A stretch of DNA of 64,000 bases. It comes from Candidatus Zixiibacteriota bacterium. Lineage in GTDB: Bacteria; Zixibacteria; MSB-5A5; GN15; FEB-12. Position numbers and translations under genes: made by a program. The DNA lies in contig JAVEYB010000004.1 in the NCBI GenBank assembly GCA_034003725.1, positions 124,001 to 188,000 on the forward strand, in the 5' to 3' direction. The notes under the pieces are model-generated. The model saw nothing but the letters and a program-made list of their open reading frames with translations, was not told the DNA's origin and made no database searches. This document shows, in pieces, positions 33,114 to 42,049 of this stretch (positions are counted from its first letter, which is position 1; each line of letters starts with the position of its first letter).

Positions 33114-36100
33114 GTGCCCGACCCAAACGACAGCGCTACCATGCCGGCAGGCTTAACTGCTCTCTCCTCGGGATGTGCCGGGGTGAGCGGTCAGACCACG
33201 CGCTTCCAGCATCAACTGGTGCCGGTGCAGATTCTCGAAATGGAAGATGTTCTCTTCCATCTCAACAGCGCCGTGCTCATGCCCTCGCGTCCGGCCGGAA
33301 AATCATCTACAGACGGATCAGGCGCCAGCAAGGACCAGGATGCGATCACCGGACTCAAGGTACTTGCTCTCGTGTTTCGCCAGTTCGAGTTTGACCCGAG
33401 TCTGCGAATGATCGTTACCGGGCACACCGACACGTCAGGTGGCGCCCGTATGAACTTCGAGTTGTCCCGTCAGCGCGCCGCGAATGTACTCCATCTGCTG
33501 GATGGCGAGAAGGAGAAATGGTGCCGGGTGAGCGCTGCACGGCATAAGGTCGAAGACTATCAGCAAATCGTTGAGTACTTCCACCATCTCACGGCGCCAT
33601 GGAAGAAGTCGAATTGGAACTGCGATCCGCAAGGGCTCGACGACGCCTTCGGCAATAAAACCCGCAATGCCGTTAACGGTTTTGCGCAGGGATTCAACCG
33701 GGACTATGCCGGTCCGTTCGGCAAACGCAGGCTGCCGGACAATCTCGGCGATATCATCGCCAATCGCCCCGGCCACACGTGGCCTCAGGCCGACTGGGAA
33801 GCGGTCTACGACTTGTACTCGCAGATATTGTGCGACACGCTCCAGATACTGCCTCTGGAACTTGATAACCGGCGCCAGACGTCGCTGAAGTTCGTATCCG
33901 ATGATAAGAAGGTTGTTGGATGCGGCGAATCATTTCCACTCGACGAACGCGGACGGGACAATTACCGCTCGCAGCAGAACCGCCGGGTAGAAATACTCTT
34001 TTTCGCCGATAAAGACGCCCCGGTGATGAATTGCCCGGAGATCCTCGACCGAAAGCACGAAGAGGCGGAATGCCCGCTCTGGAGCCGTTACCACTTCCGC
34101 CCCACGTACATCCAACCGGGAGACCTGTATGCTGTCGCATATCATCTCAAATTTCAGTACTACAATCGGCTGCGAGATGAAGTGATGGCCCTGCCGACCG
34201 GCCTGAGTGTTATGGCACTGACCGACGACGGCCAACCCCTGCCGAGCCGAGTTGTGCAGAGTGAGTCGGAGTACACGGTGATAGTCCAGTTCCCTACCCA
34301 GGCCAAGGCCGACGCCTCCTCGGACAAAGTACGCTTTCGTTTTGAGGCCAAAGATCAGTTTGTATACACGGCGGACAAAAACGCCGTACCCCGAATCGTT
34401 TCAAAAACCCCGGAACAGATGACCGCACTCTCGCCACGCGAGCGGCTGTCATACTATGATCTTCCGGTGGAATTCGACTCGCAGAACTGGATTGCGTCCA
34501 AAGACGGCGACGTCAAACCGATCAAGAACCTGCTCAAGGATTCAACCAGTGCTTCGTCACCGATCATCTTCAATCTAGACGACGTCGTGCTGATCGATAC
34601 GGCAGGCAATCAGACTCTATACGATCGCACCGCTTTCATCAACGCGGCCAATCCGCAGGGCGAGCCGAAGCCGCTGTCTGAGAAGTCCAGAGTCCGGCTG
34701 CTGTTTGTCGATCCCGCCGATAACCAGATGAAGGTGTTTCCCCCGGTTGATGCGTCGGCCGGAGATATTCCGGGCCAGCATGAAAAAACCCTGATCAGGT
34801 TCGCCAGGAACGAGAGCGATTCTTACATCAATTTCGTGCCAAATCCGTCGCGCAACCTTCGCGCGGTGGTATTCTGCGGTCAGTTTTATGACGTGACATC
34901 GACGCGAACGACCAGAACCGCAGCATTTAATGCTGCGTCCGGGCACGTGCTGGGTGCACGCGCGGCCGTACTCAACGATCCTGCCTGGCATGCCGTGGAG
35001 CGAATCAAATACGACACACCGCTCGTCACGATTCACAACTTCAAGATAGGCGATTTTACGCTTCACTACCTTCATGGCGGCGGAGCCGATGATACTCGAC
35101 GGTACTCCTATCTGGTGGTGTACTGGTCGACGTTCATCTGCAAGGACACCAACCCCACGGTTGGCGGCACCGGCGATCAGCGACCGGCCACTGATGCCGA
35201 AATAGCCGAGTTTTTCAGCGTCGGCATGGTCAATTCCATGAACCACTGGAACAAGAAGCAGTACGAATTCGAAAGTACCGCGGGCGGCGCGGACCATATC
35301 GTGCGCCCGTCCTTCTTTTTTGAGGGAAATGAGACCCTGGAGTACAATCCACCGTCGCCGTTTGACTTCACCGACAACGATTACGAAATCCTGTTTTCCA
35401 AGGCTGAATTCAACGCAGCTCTGCGACAAACCCGCGGCGGACGTCCGCACTCCGTGTCATTTATCGTCGAAGAAGAAAAGGGCAGCTGGGTCATGTCATG
35501 GCGACAGGACAATACTTTCAGCCTTCTCAGCCTTCGAATCAAAACACGCGAGGACGACCCGGGCCGATTCGCCGGTTTCCCGTTCCAGGAGTTCAGCGAT
35601 CCCGGCGACTACGGTTGCATGGTGATGGCGCACGAACTGGGCCACGCGACGGGGCAGGTCGACGACTACATGGAGAAAGTGCCCCGCCCGGCGACCAACG
35701 GCTACCTGCCCAACTTCGCACAGTTCGGTTACACCAACGGCGGCAATCGGATCAGCGGCAACAACAGCAACTTCCCGCAGCGCGTGCAGTCCAGTGAGGG
35801 TTATTCCATCGCGCATGACAAACTCACGATGATGGACAAAAACGGTCCGATCCGCATGCGGCACGTCTGGAGATTCGTCCACTGGCTCAACGAGAAAGCC
35901 AAGAGCGGCGGCTCGTTGCACCGGTTTCTTGGCGGCGCAGAGCACCAGATTTTTTATCCCCGGGCCGGCATGCGGTACTTCCGCAGGAGCCAGGATCCCG
36001 TCGATCCCTGGCGCTGGATTAACAACGATCGCCGGACGGTCGCTGGAGACCGCACCGCCACCCTTTCCCTGTTCACGGTACTCGACGAGACGAGGCGCCT

Positions 36101-36614
36101 CGACCCGTCCAACACGGCGTCGCCGACCGATGTCAAAGCGATCGTTGCCGTCCGCTTCCTCCTGTCGATTGCGTTTATCGATAACGGGTCGCTGACCTGG
36201 ACGCCGGCGCAAAAACGGGCATGGGCAACCCGACTGTTTACATGGTTGACAAAGTCCGAGGGAGACTATAACGTCGAAAACAGATTCAAGCTGGTGGGCG
36301 GTGGCGGAGCGCTTGACCCCACTATTATTCGGGTCATCCCTGGATTTGAGTTCTATGCGGCGGGCTCTCCCCCGACACATGGTGGATTCAATTATCGCAT
36401 CGAGGTCAAGCAGTCCAGCTCCGATCCGATCACCCTGGACAGCAACCGGGTTCTGAAGCTGGGAGACCACACGACCGGCAAACAGTTGGTAAACTATTTT
36501 TACAACAAGCCGCTCAATGCCGCGGCGCTGTCCGCCGCGGACTTCCGATTTGTCTCCGACTGGTTCAACCAGCCGAGCATCAGCACGGGCGGCTTCCGGG
36601 TTGAGGAGGTGTAA
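33114..36614 (+). CDS. Candidate T6SS effector: OmpA-like domain plus Zn-metallopeptidase
   Basis: Encodes 1166 residues from the GTG at 33114 (an ATG at 33141 is possible); the open frame extends upstream into the PAAR gene, but that part is a shadow. No signal peptide. An OmpA-type peptidoglycan-binding fold is visible from about residue 40 (MEDVLFHLNSAVLMP, TGHTDTSGGARMNFELSRQRA around 102-122, SQQNRRVEILFF near 290). It has a long insert that may hold a PGBD-like segment (DAFGNKTRNAVNGFAQGF). Far downstream HELGHATGQVDDY (H840, E841, H844) is an HExxH zinc motif of a gluzincin/metzincin-like peptidase. Placement between PAAR and a chaperone-like gene suggests a cargo effector acting on cell wall or protein targets. 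Substrate unknown; no immunity gene is certain. Confidence 0.78.
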   Translation: MPDPNDSATMPAGLTALSSGCAGVSGQTTRFQHQLVPVQILEMEDVLFHLNSAVLMPSRPAGKSSTDGSGASKDQDAITGLKVLALVFRQFEFDPSLRMIVTGHTDTSGGARMNFELSRQRAANVLHLLDGEKEKWCRVSAARHKVEDYQQIVEYFHHLTAPWKKSNWNCDPQGLDDAFGNKTRNAVNGFAQGFNRDYAGPFGKRRLPDNLGDIIANRPGHTWPQADWEAVYDLYSQILCDTLQILPLELDNRRQTSLKFVSDDKKVVGCGESFPLDERGRDNYRSQQNRRVEILFFADKDAPVMNCPEILDRKHEEAECPLWSRYHFRPTYIQPGDLYAVAYHLKFQYYNRLRDEVMALPTGLSVMALTDDGQPLPSRVVQSESEYTVIVQFPTQAKADASSDKVRFRFEAKDQFVYTADKNAVPRIVSKTPEQMTALSPRERLSYYDLPVEFDSQNWIASKDGDVKPIKNLLKDSTSASSPIIFNLDDVVLIDTAGNQTLYDRTAFINAANPQGEPKPLSEKSRVRLLFVDPADNQMKVFPPVDASAGDIPGQHEKTLIRFARNESDSYINFVPNPSRNLRAVVFCGQFYDVTSTRTTRTAAFNAASGHVLGARAAVLNDPAWHAVERIKYDTPLVTIHNFKIGDFTLHYLHGGGADDTRRYSYLVVYWSTFICKDTNPTVGGTGDQRPATDAEIAEFFSVGMVNSMNHWNKKQYEFESTAGGADHIVRPSFFFEGNETLEYNPPSPFDFTDNDYEILFSKAEFNAALRQTRGGRPHSVSFIVEEEKGSWVMSWRQDNTFSLLSLRIKTREDDPGRFAGFPFQEFSDPGDYGCMVMAHELGHATGQVDDYMEKVPRPATNGYLPNFAQFGYTNGGNRISGNNSNFPQRVQSSEGYSIAHDKLTMMDKNGPIRMRHVWRFVHWLNEKAKSGGSLHRFLGGAEHQIFYPRAGMRYFRRSQDPVDPWRWINNDRRTVAGDRTATLSLFTVLDETRRLDPSNTASPTDVKAIVAVRFLLSIAFIDNGSLTWTPAQKRAWATRLFTWLTKSEGDYNVENRFKLVGGGGALDPTIIRVIPGFEFYAAGSPPTHGGFNYRIEVKQSSSDPITLDSNRVLKLGDHTTGKQLVNYFYNKPLNAAALSAADFRFVSDWFNQPSISTGGFRVEEV

Positions 36615-36642
36615 CCTGATCAGGCTATCCGCTCCAGCGGGC

Positions 36643-37863
36643 ATGCGTCGCGGCCGATGCGGCGGTATCGCGCTGGCCGCGCTGCTCGTGGTCGCCGCCT
36701 GTCAGGCCGGACCCCCCGAAGAACCGAAACCGAGCGTAAAGGAAAACCACATGGCTGTGTACAGCAAGCTGTACGCTGATTTCCAGCAGCGTTCTTTTCT
36801 TCCGGTCACATCAAACGCGACCGGGCGGGAACGCTGGTTTGCGCCGCTGGCCGAAAGCGGCTTCTCCAACCCGCCGACGGTGCTGCTGGCCACGCCGATC
36901 GGCCTGGTCGTTCAGTCGGTCGACCGCCTCGCACTGATTAGTTCCGACGGCTTCGTGGCATGGTCCCGGTCGCACGGTTCAGGAATGTCCGCCGTCTACG
37001 CGGACAGTGCCGTTTATTACCGGGGGAAAGAAGGAGATCTGTATGCGGTCGATGCCGCGGGTAAGCCTGTGGTCTCGGATTTCTTTGTTCCCACCGCCAC
37101 CGATCGCGGATTTATCTTTGTGGCGATGCCGGTCACTCGCGACAGGATCCTGCTTCATACGTTTAACCGCGCCGAGGAGCCGGAACCGGGCGATCCCCCC
37201 CAGCCAAGCAACTTCCAGGTGCTCTTGATGGGCGCCGAGAAATACGACGACTGGGACTGGATACATGAGTTCGAAGGCGGCTGTCTGCCTGCGCTGCTGA
37301 CCGTCGAACACGACCGGGTCGTGTTGCTCAGCACTATCGGCAGCGTGACTGTCTATGATGTTAAAACCGGCGAAAAACGAGGCGCGTTCGAACTGGCAGG
37401 CACGGAATTCCTGCAGGCAAGCATCGATAACGAGAACCGTCTGGTCGCCGCACTGGTCTCCGCCGACGGCCAGCCCGCTGTGGCCTGCTATGATCTCAAT
37501 GGCAAACGCATCTGGCAGCTGCCGGTCGAGACGGCGGAACGTCACGTCTTCCACCAGCCGCCGGCAATCGGATATGACAACCGCGTGTACTATATCAACG
37601 CCGACGACCTCCTCGTCATCGACTCGGGCACGATAGCCTGGCAGACCAAAGTCGCCCGATCAGATCGGCGCTATGTGACCGTCCTTGCCGATGGGTCCGC
37701 GCTAGTGACATCAGCGAGCATCGCGGTTCGTTTTGACAAAGACGGGCATGCCGCGTGCACCATCACCCTTGATCCTGCCGAGCCCGTCGTGGCACCAGCG
37801 GTTGCGTCCGAGAACGGTGACCTCTATCTTGCCACCGTACGCGGCATCCACTGCTATCAATAA
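36643..37863 (+). CDS. Beta-propeller (PQQ-like) lipoprotein in the effector module
   Basis: Encodes 406 residues from the ATG at 36643, 28 bases after the effector stop. The start is placed at a lipoprotein signal (RRGRCGGIALAALLVVAAC, modified at the last Cys). The mature part has PQQ/quinoprotein-like blades with alternating TVYDVKTGEKRGAFELAG, ACYDLNGKRIWQLPV and YYINADDLLVIDSG. As an envelope lipoprotein encoded next to a candidate lytic effector, it could be an immunity protein or a structural partner. That is inference from position only. GGAGG occurs just upstream but would favour a CTG at 36616, so an unusual longer start cannot be excluded. Confidence 0.7.
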   Translation: MRRGRCGGIALAALLVVAACQAGPPEEPKPSVKENHMAVYSKLYADFQQRSFLPVTSNATGRERWFAPLAESGFSNPPTVLLATPIGLVVQSVDRLALISSDGFVAWSRSHGSGMSAVYADSAVYYRGKEGDLYAVDAAGKPVVSDFFVPTATDRGFIFVAMPVTRDRILLHTFNRAEEPEPGDPPQPSNFQVLLMGAEKYDDWDWIHEFEGGCLPALLTVEHDRVVLLSTIGSVTVYDVKTGEKRGAFELAGTEFLQASIDNENRLVAALVSADGQPAVACYDLNGKRIWQLPVETAERHVFHQPPAIGYDNRVYYINADDLLVIDSGTIAWQTKVARSDRRYVTVLADGSALVTSASIAVRFDKDGHAACTITLDPAEPVVAPAVASENGDLYLATVRGIHCYQ

Positions 37864-37888
37864 CGATGAATACAAACGACCTGATAGT

Positions 37889-38299
37889 ATGAACGATCGT
37901 CTCGCATTTGACCTCCCCGGCGGCTGGCAGGACCAGACCGTCTACAGATTCAAGGGACCCGATGACGGTGACACCGAACACGCTGTCACGCTGGTCGTAG
38001 ACAGAGAAGCAGGCGATACGCCCGCTGACCGGTACACCCGCGTCCGAATCGACACGGCCCTGGAAACATTGCAGCCATCGGAGACCGTCAAGGACGAAGC
38101 TATAACCCTCAGCAACGGAATGGCCGCATACGAAGCGGTGCTGAAGTGGGTGCCGGTGGACGACCAGGTCATCTTCCACAAGATGGTCTATGTCGTCCGA
38201 AACGGCATCGGATACACATTTACCGGGAATTTCACGAAAAAGACCATCAAGACGGTTGCCCTGGATATGGACCGTCTCATCACTTCCATCCTCTCGTAG
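37889..38299 (+). CDS. DcrB/DUF1795-like protein, candidate Eag-type effector chaperone
   Basis: Encodes 136 residues. The N-terminus MNDRLAFDLPGGWQDQTVYR followed by HAVTLVVDRE, a central amphipathic helix and VYVVRNGIGYTFTGNF near the end matches the DcrB/DUF1795 fold. That fold includes the EagR/EagT6 chaperones of type VI effectors. Those chaperones shield the N-terminal transmembrane helices of PAAR effectors. The PAAR protein and metalloprotease here have no such helices, so the client is unclear. It lies 25 bases after the lipoprotein gene and 12 before the next gene, so it belongs to the same transcript. Weak ribosome-binding site. Alternative: a periplasmic DcrB-type protein, but no signal peptide is visible. 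Confidence 0.7.
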   Translation: MNDRLAFDLPGGWQDQTVYRFKGPDDGDTEHAVTLVVDREAGDTPADRYTRVRIDTALETLQPSETVKDEAITLSNGMAAYEAVLKWVPVDDQVIFHKMVYVVRNGIGYTFTGNFTKKTIKTVALDMDRLITSILS

Positions 38300-38311
38300 G
38301 GGCCACATACG

Positions 38312-39202
38312 GTGTCGACCAAGTTCAGTAAAGCCACGGACAGCCAGCACAAGGTGAAGCTGGAATCCAGCATCGTGTCGGCCTCCTGGCTCACCGGGCT
38401 TGCGATCGGCGGCTCCAAGGCACCGTTTGAGGTACGGACGGAATTCGTCGGCAGCGGCGCCACCGCGGACATCGTCGGCAAAACCGGCAGCGGAAAAACT
38501 CTGGGCAAAACTAAGGTGACTGTCACCGCAAACCGTGGTGTTGGCTGCCTCGACATCCCCGATGACATCGAGCGCGGGGAATCCGTACTTTTCGAGGTGA
38601 AGTTATCGAAGCATGGCCTCTCGGCGAAGTCCGAGAAGATCCCTGCCGTCCCTCCTATCGGCGTGACGGAGATGAAGTGGAGCGCGACCGAGGCGCGGCG
38701 CGGTGATATTGTCACACTGTCGGCCCGTGTTGTCGGAATTGATGACGGCAAAGACGTCCGGGTCGCCATCTACGAATACGATAGCGACGGCAGTCATGAC
38801 CGCATTACCGAAATCCCTGCCACCGTCAAAGACGGCAAAGTGGAAATCACCTGGGAATACGAGTACCACGAAGACACCGATGAGATCCCCACAGAGCAGG
38901 AGAGACAACGCTACGGGCGGGCCTACAACCCGCCGGAGTACTTCTTCACGATCAAAGTCGGTGGAGCCGAATACGGCCGGAAGCAGGAGTCGGGCCTGCT
39001 GGTTTTCAAGGACTTTGTCGATATCACGCTGATGGATGTGGACGGGAAGCCCGTCGCCGACGCTGAGTATAAGCTGATCCTGCCGGATGGCTCGGAGCGT
39101 TCCGGCACGCTGGACGGCGACGGACGGGCGCGGGTGGAGGACGTGCCCCCCGGGCGCTATCGTGTGACCTTCCCGAAACTGGGCAGACAGACCGATCGGT
39201 AG
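38312..39202 (+). CDS. PAAR-less paralogue of the Ig/transthyretin-like tail protein
   Basis: Encodes 296 residues from a GTG with AGGGG about 9 bases upstream. Residues of about 110-296 align by eye with the tail of the PAAR protein: an Ig-like part with EYFFTIKVGG, then GLLVFKDFVDITLMDVDGK and LPDGSERSGTLDGDGRARVEDVPPG (PAAR counterpart: LPNGEVRTGKLDGGGKARI). The N-terminal 100 residues form a different beta-rich domain with a repeated GKT-like string (GKTGSGKTLGKTKVTV). No signal peptide or toxin motif. Together with the PAAR protein it brackets the metalloprotease gene and may form part of a cargo-loading complex or a second tip component. Confidence 0.65.
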   Translation: MSTKFSKATDSQHKVKLESSIVSASWLTGLAIGGSKAPFEVRTEFVGSGATADIVGKTGSGKTLGKTKVTVTANRGVGCLDIPDDIERGESVLFEVKLSKHGLSAKSEKIPAVPPIGVTEMKWSATEARRGDIVTLSARVVGIDDGKDVRVAIYEYDSDGSHDRITEIPATVKDGKVEITWEYEYHEDTDEIPTEQERQRYGRAYNPPEYFFTIKVGGAEYGRKQESGLLVFKDFVDITLMDVDGKPVADAEYKLILPDGSERSGTLDGDGRARVEDVPPGRYRVTFPKLGRQTDR

Positions 39203-39342
39203 CAGCGAGTGTTCGCGGGGGCCAAAAGGTTTAACGACTTGTGTCCGATACTATCGCTGTACGGGGCTCGTCGAATACCGCATTCGTGACTCCATAATGA
39301 CGCGATCTCGCGGACGATGTGGAAAAGTACGGGGTTATTATC

Positions 39343-39371
39343 TTGACACATCCGGGGCGCCATGGTATTGT
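39343..39371 (+). promoter_or_regulatory. Promoter of the T6SS structural operon
   Basis: TTGACA and TATTGT with a 17-base spacer, about 90 bases before the first clpV gene, in the 257-base gap after the effector module. Confidence 0.7.
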
Positions 39372-39459
39372 TTTCAGGTAAGTCGCCTACATGGGGCGAT
39401 GATTCCGTTTCGACTTCCTGTGTGAACGTAAGCGCCTCAACGCGAATTGATTGGAAGAT

Positions 39460-40920
39460 ATGGATATCGCACAATACTCCTCCGATGCGCGTGCTGTGAT
39501 AAAAAACGCGCGAGAAATTGCCGCTACTTTTCGCCATCCTGAAATCGACGTGGAGCACTTACTGATCTCCACCATTCGCCACGAAGGCTCCCGGGTGGAA
39601 TCGATCATGAACCAGCTCGGAAAAAGCCGCGCGTTCATTGAATCGACCGTCGAGGAGTACCTCAAACAGCAGTCGAAACGCGGCGCTGCCAAAGAGAATC
39701 TCATGATCTCGCCTGCCGTGCAGGAGGTCCTCGGCTGGGCGGCCGAAGAAAAGGCAAAGCTCTACGATGCCCTTGTTGAGCCGGAGCACATCTTCATCGC
39801 GATATTTGACCCAAAATCCAGAATCGCGGGATACCTCCGCGAGAAACTTGACATAAGCCGCGAAGCCATATACAACGCCATCGCGGAAAGCCAGTCCCTC
39901 CAGCAAATGGCGTCCACCCCGACCACGGGGTCCGGAGCCCCATCGGACGAGCGTCCCAAGGGCGAAGTGTCGGGCACTCTTCGGTACTGCACAGACCTCA
40001 CCAACCGAGCCGCCGCGGGCGAGTTCGACCCGTGCATCGGTCGAGATGAGGAAGTCCGTCAGGTTATTCAGATTCTGCTGCGCCGGCGCAAGAACAGCCC
40101 CGTGCTCGTCGGGGGAGCCGGTGTCGGCAAAACGGCCATTGTCGAAGGTTTCGCACAGGCCGTCATCGACAAGCGCGTCCCCAGGCATCTCGAAGACGTC
40201 CGGGTGATGGAACTCGATATGGGTTCGATGGTGGCCGGGGCAAAATATAAGGGCGAATTCGAAGAAAGGTTCAAGGCCCTCATAGGCGAGGTCGTCAAGT
40301 CGGCAGGCAAGATCATCCTTTTTGTGGACGAAATCCACATGCTGGTCGGCGCCGGCAACGTGTCCGGCGGCATGGATGCGGCCAACCTCGTCAAGCCGGC
40401 TCTCGCCCGCGGGCAGCTTCGCATGATCGGCGCGACTACCGAAGAGGAGTACACGAAGTACCTCGAGAAGGACAAAGCCATGGATCGCCGGTTCGAAAAA
40501 GTCAAAGTCGCGGAACCTTCCTTCAACGACTGTGTACGAATCGTCAAGGGCGTGATTTCGAAGTACGAGTCGCATCATAAGATCAGCTATACCGAAGACG
40601 CTATCGTCGGCGCGATTCGTTTCGCCAAACGATATCTCAGCGAACGCAACCTCCCGGACATCGCGCTCGATATCGTAGATGAGGCGGGATCGGAATTCAG
40701 CGTGAAAGAGGAGTTCGCCCGGGAAGCGCTGCCGTCGATCGAGAAGCAGATCGCGGAACTGCAGGCGCAGATCGCGTTGTGCGACGGCAAGGATGCCGCG
40801 AAGGAAGCGGACGCATTCGACAAACTTCACACGATGTATGACGAGTTTTCACGAAACGTCGGGCGGCTCCATGACTTCTGGGGTCACCGGGTCGAAGCCT
40901 CGGCCGGAGGTGCCAAATGA
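39460..40920 (+). CDS. clpV: N-terminal half of split ClpV/TssH ATPase (Clp-N and first AAA+ domain)
   Basis: Encodes 486 residues; a TTG at 39451 is an alternative start. Residues 1 to about 145 form the Clp N-domain (FRHPEIDVEHLL, ALVEPEHIFIAIF). NBD1 follows with CIGRDEEVRQVIQILLRRRKN, Walker A GGAGVGKTAIVEG, Walker B ILFVDEIHML and arginine-finger region KDKAMDRRFEKV. It ends in part of the coiled-coil middle domain (EKQIAELQAQIALCDGKDAA). ClpV disassembles the contracted TssBC sheath. In other systems NBD1 and NBD2 are in one polypeptide of about 850 residues. Here NBD2 is a second gene overlapping by ATGA, so the two halves must assemble. Confidence 0.9.
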   Translation: MDIAQYSSDARAVIKNAREIAATFRHPEIDVEHLLISTIRHEGSRVESIMNQLGKSRAFIESTVEEYLKQQSKRGAAKENLMISPAVQEVLGWAAEEKAKLYDALVEPEHIFIAIFDPKSRIAGYLREKLDISREAIYNAIAESQSLQQMASTPTTGSGAPSDERPKGEVSGTLRYCTDLTNRAAAGEFDPCIGRDEEVRQVIQILLRRRKNSPVLVGGAGVGKTAIVEGFAQAVIDKRVPRHLEDVRVMELDMGSMVAGAKYKGEFEERFKALIGEVVKSAGKIILFVDEIHMLVGAGNVSGGMDAANLVKPALARGQLRMIGATTEEEYTKYLEKDKAMDRRFEKVKVAEPSFNDCVRIVKGVISKYESHHKISYTEDAIVGAIRFAKRYLSERNLPDIALDIVDEAGSEFSVKEEFAREALPSIEKQIAELQAQIALCDGKDAAKEADAFDKLHTMYDEFSRNVGRLHDFWGHRVEASAGGAK

Positions 40921-42020
40921 GCAGCGACCGTCTCCCCTTGTCTGAGCTGAAGAAGCAGTTCGAGACGCAACAGCAGAAATTCACGGCACTCAAGGCGGTG
41001 GTCGAGAAGCTGCCGGACAATCACTTTATCGACGACGCCGACGTGGCGGCGGTTATCGCCCGGCGTACCGGAATCCCCGTCACCAAGATGCTCACGGCCG
41101 AGAAGGACCGGCTTATCAATATGGAAGCTCACCTCTCGGCTCGCATTGTCGGGCAGGAGAACGCCATCAGGGGAGTCGCGAACGCCATCCGCAAGGCGCG
41201 TGCCGGGCTGAAACCCGCCAACCGTCCGGTCGGCTCGTTCCTTTTTCTGGGACCGACCGGGACCGGCAAAACCTACCTGCCGAAGCTTCTGGCCGAATTC
41301 CTGTTCGATGATAAAAATGCCATGGTGCGCCTGGATATGTCCGAGTTCATGGAGTCCCACTCGGTGGCCAAGATGATCGGGGCCCCGCCCGGGTATGTCG
41401 GGTATGAAGCCGGCGGCGTCCTGACCGAGGCCGTGCGCCGCAAACCGTTCTCGATCATTCTCTTTGACGAGGTCGAAAAGGCCCACCCTGAGATTTTCAA
41501 CATCCTGCTCCAGTTGCTTGATGATGGTCGACTCACCGACGGGCAAAACCGCACGGTTGACTTCTCCAATACTATCGTCATCCTGACCTCCAACTACGCC
41601 GCCGACATCATTCTCGATGCCGATCGGGACAAACGCGATGTTGACATGGACGAGGTCCGCGCCTTCCTTTTCACGAAGTTCCGGCCCGAGTTCCTCAATC
41701 GACTCAACGATATTATCATTTACCATACCTTCTCGCCGGAGCAGGTCGAGACGATCGTGGGGCTTGAGTTCAAGCAACTCGCTGCGCTGCTGAAGGACCA
41801 GAACATCTCGGCCGAGTTGTCCGACAGCGCGCGAAAAAAGCTTGCCGCCGACGGCTATACGTTCGAACTCGGCGCCCGGCCGTTGCAGCGTATCATTGAA
41901 AAAGAAATAATCAACAAGCTATCGATACAGATTATCACCGGCGATGTCACACCCGGCACACGCGTGGAGGTTGACGTCGATGGTGATGCGTACGTGTTCA
42001 AAACCGAGAAACGTCTATAA
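40917..42020 (+). CDS. clpV: C-terminal half of split ClpV/TssH ATPase (second AAA+ domain)
   Basis: Encodes 367 residues. It begins with a coiled-coil segment (LSELKKQFETQQQKFTALKAVVE), continues with the TGIPVTKMLTAE linker and NBD2: Walker A FLGPTGTGKTYLPKLLAE, Walker B IILFDEVEKAHPE, sensor ILTSNYAAD and the C-terminal small domain ending LGARPLQRIIEKEIINKLS. All catalytic motifs are intact. Its start codon overlaps the stop of the first half (ATGA), which indicates an organised gene pair rather than a sequencing error, although a recent frameshift is not formally excluded. Combined length (853) equals an ordinary ClpB/ClpV. Which paralogue (ClpV or housekeeping ClpB) is decided by its position before tssB. 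Confidence 0.9.
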   Translation: MSSDRLPLSELKKQFETQQQKFTALKAVVEKLPDNHFIDDADVAAVIARRTGIPVTKMLTAEKDRLINMEAHLSARIVGQENAIRGVANAIRKARAGLKPANRPVGSFLFLGPTGTGKTYLPKLLAEFLFDDKNAMVRLDMSEFMESHSVAKMIGAPPGYVGYEAGGVLTEAVRRKPFSIILFDEVEKAHPEIFNILLQLLDDGRLTDGQNRTVDFSNTIVILTSNYAADIILDADRDKRDVDMDEVRAFLFTKFRPEFLNRLNDIIIYHTFSPEQVETIVGLEFKQLAALLKDQNISAELSDSARKKLAADGYTFELGARPLQRIIEKEIINKLSIQIITGDVTPGTRVEVDVDGDAYVFKTEKRL

Positions 42021-42049
42021 CAGAAATTGGGATATACGCGGAGGACGAC

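Noticed and set aside
38312-38620. GKTGSGKTLGKT string as a P-loop ATPase motif
   Set aside because: It lies in a Thr/Lys-rich beta segment without Walker B or any ATPase fold and looks like coincidence.
40900-40930. Split ClpV as a sequencing frameshift
   Set aside because: The ATGA overlap, a plausible start for the second half and correct summed length fit a real gene pair. Kept as a finding with coverage check proposed.
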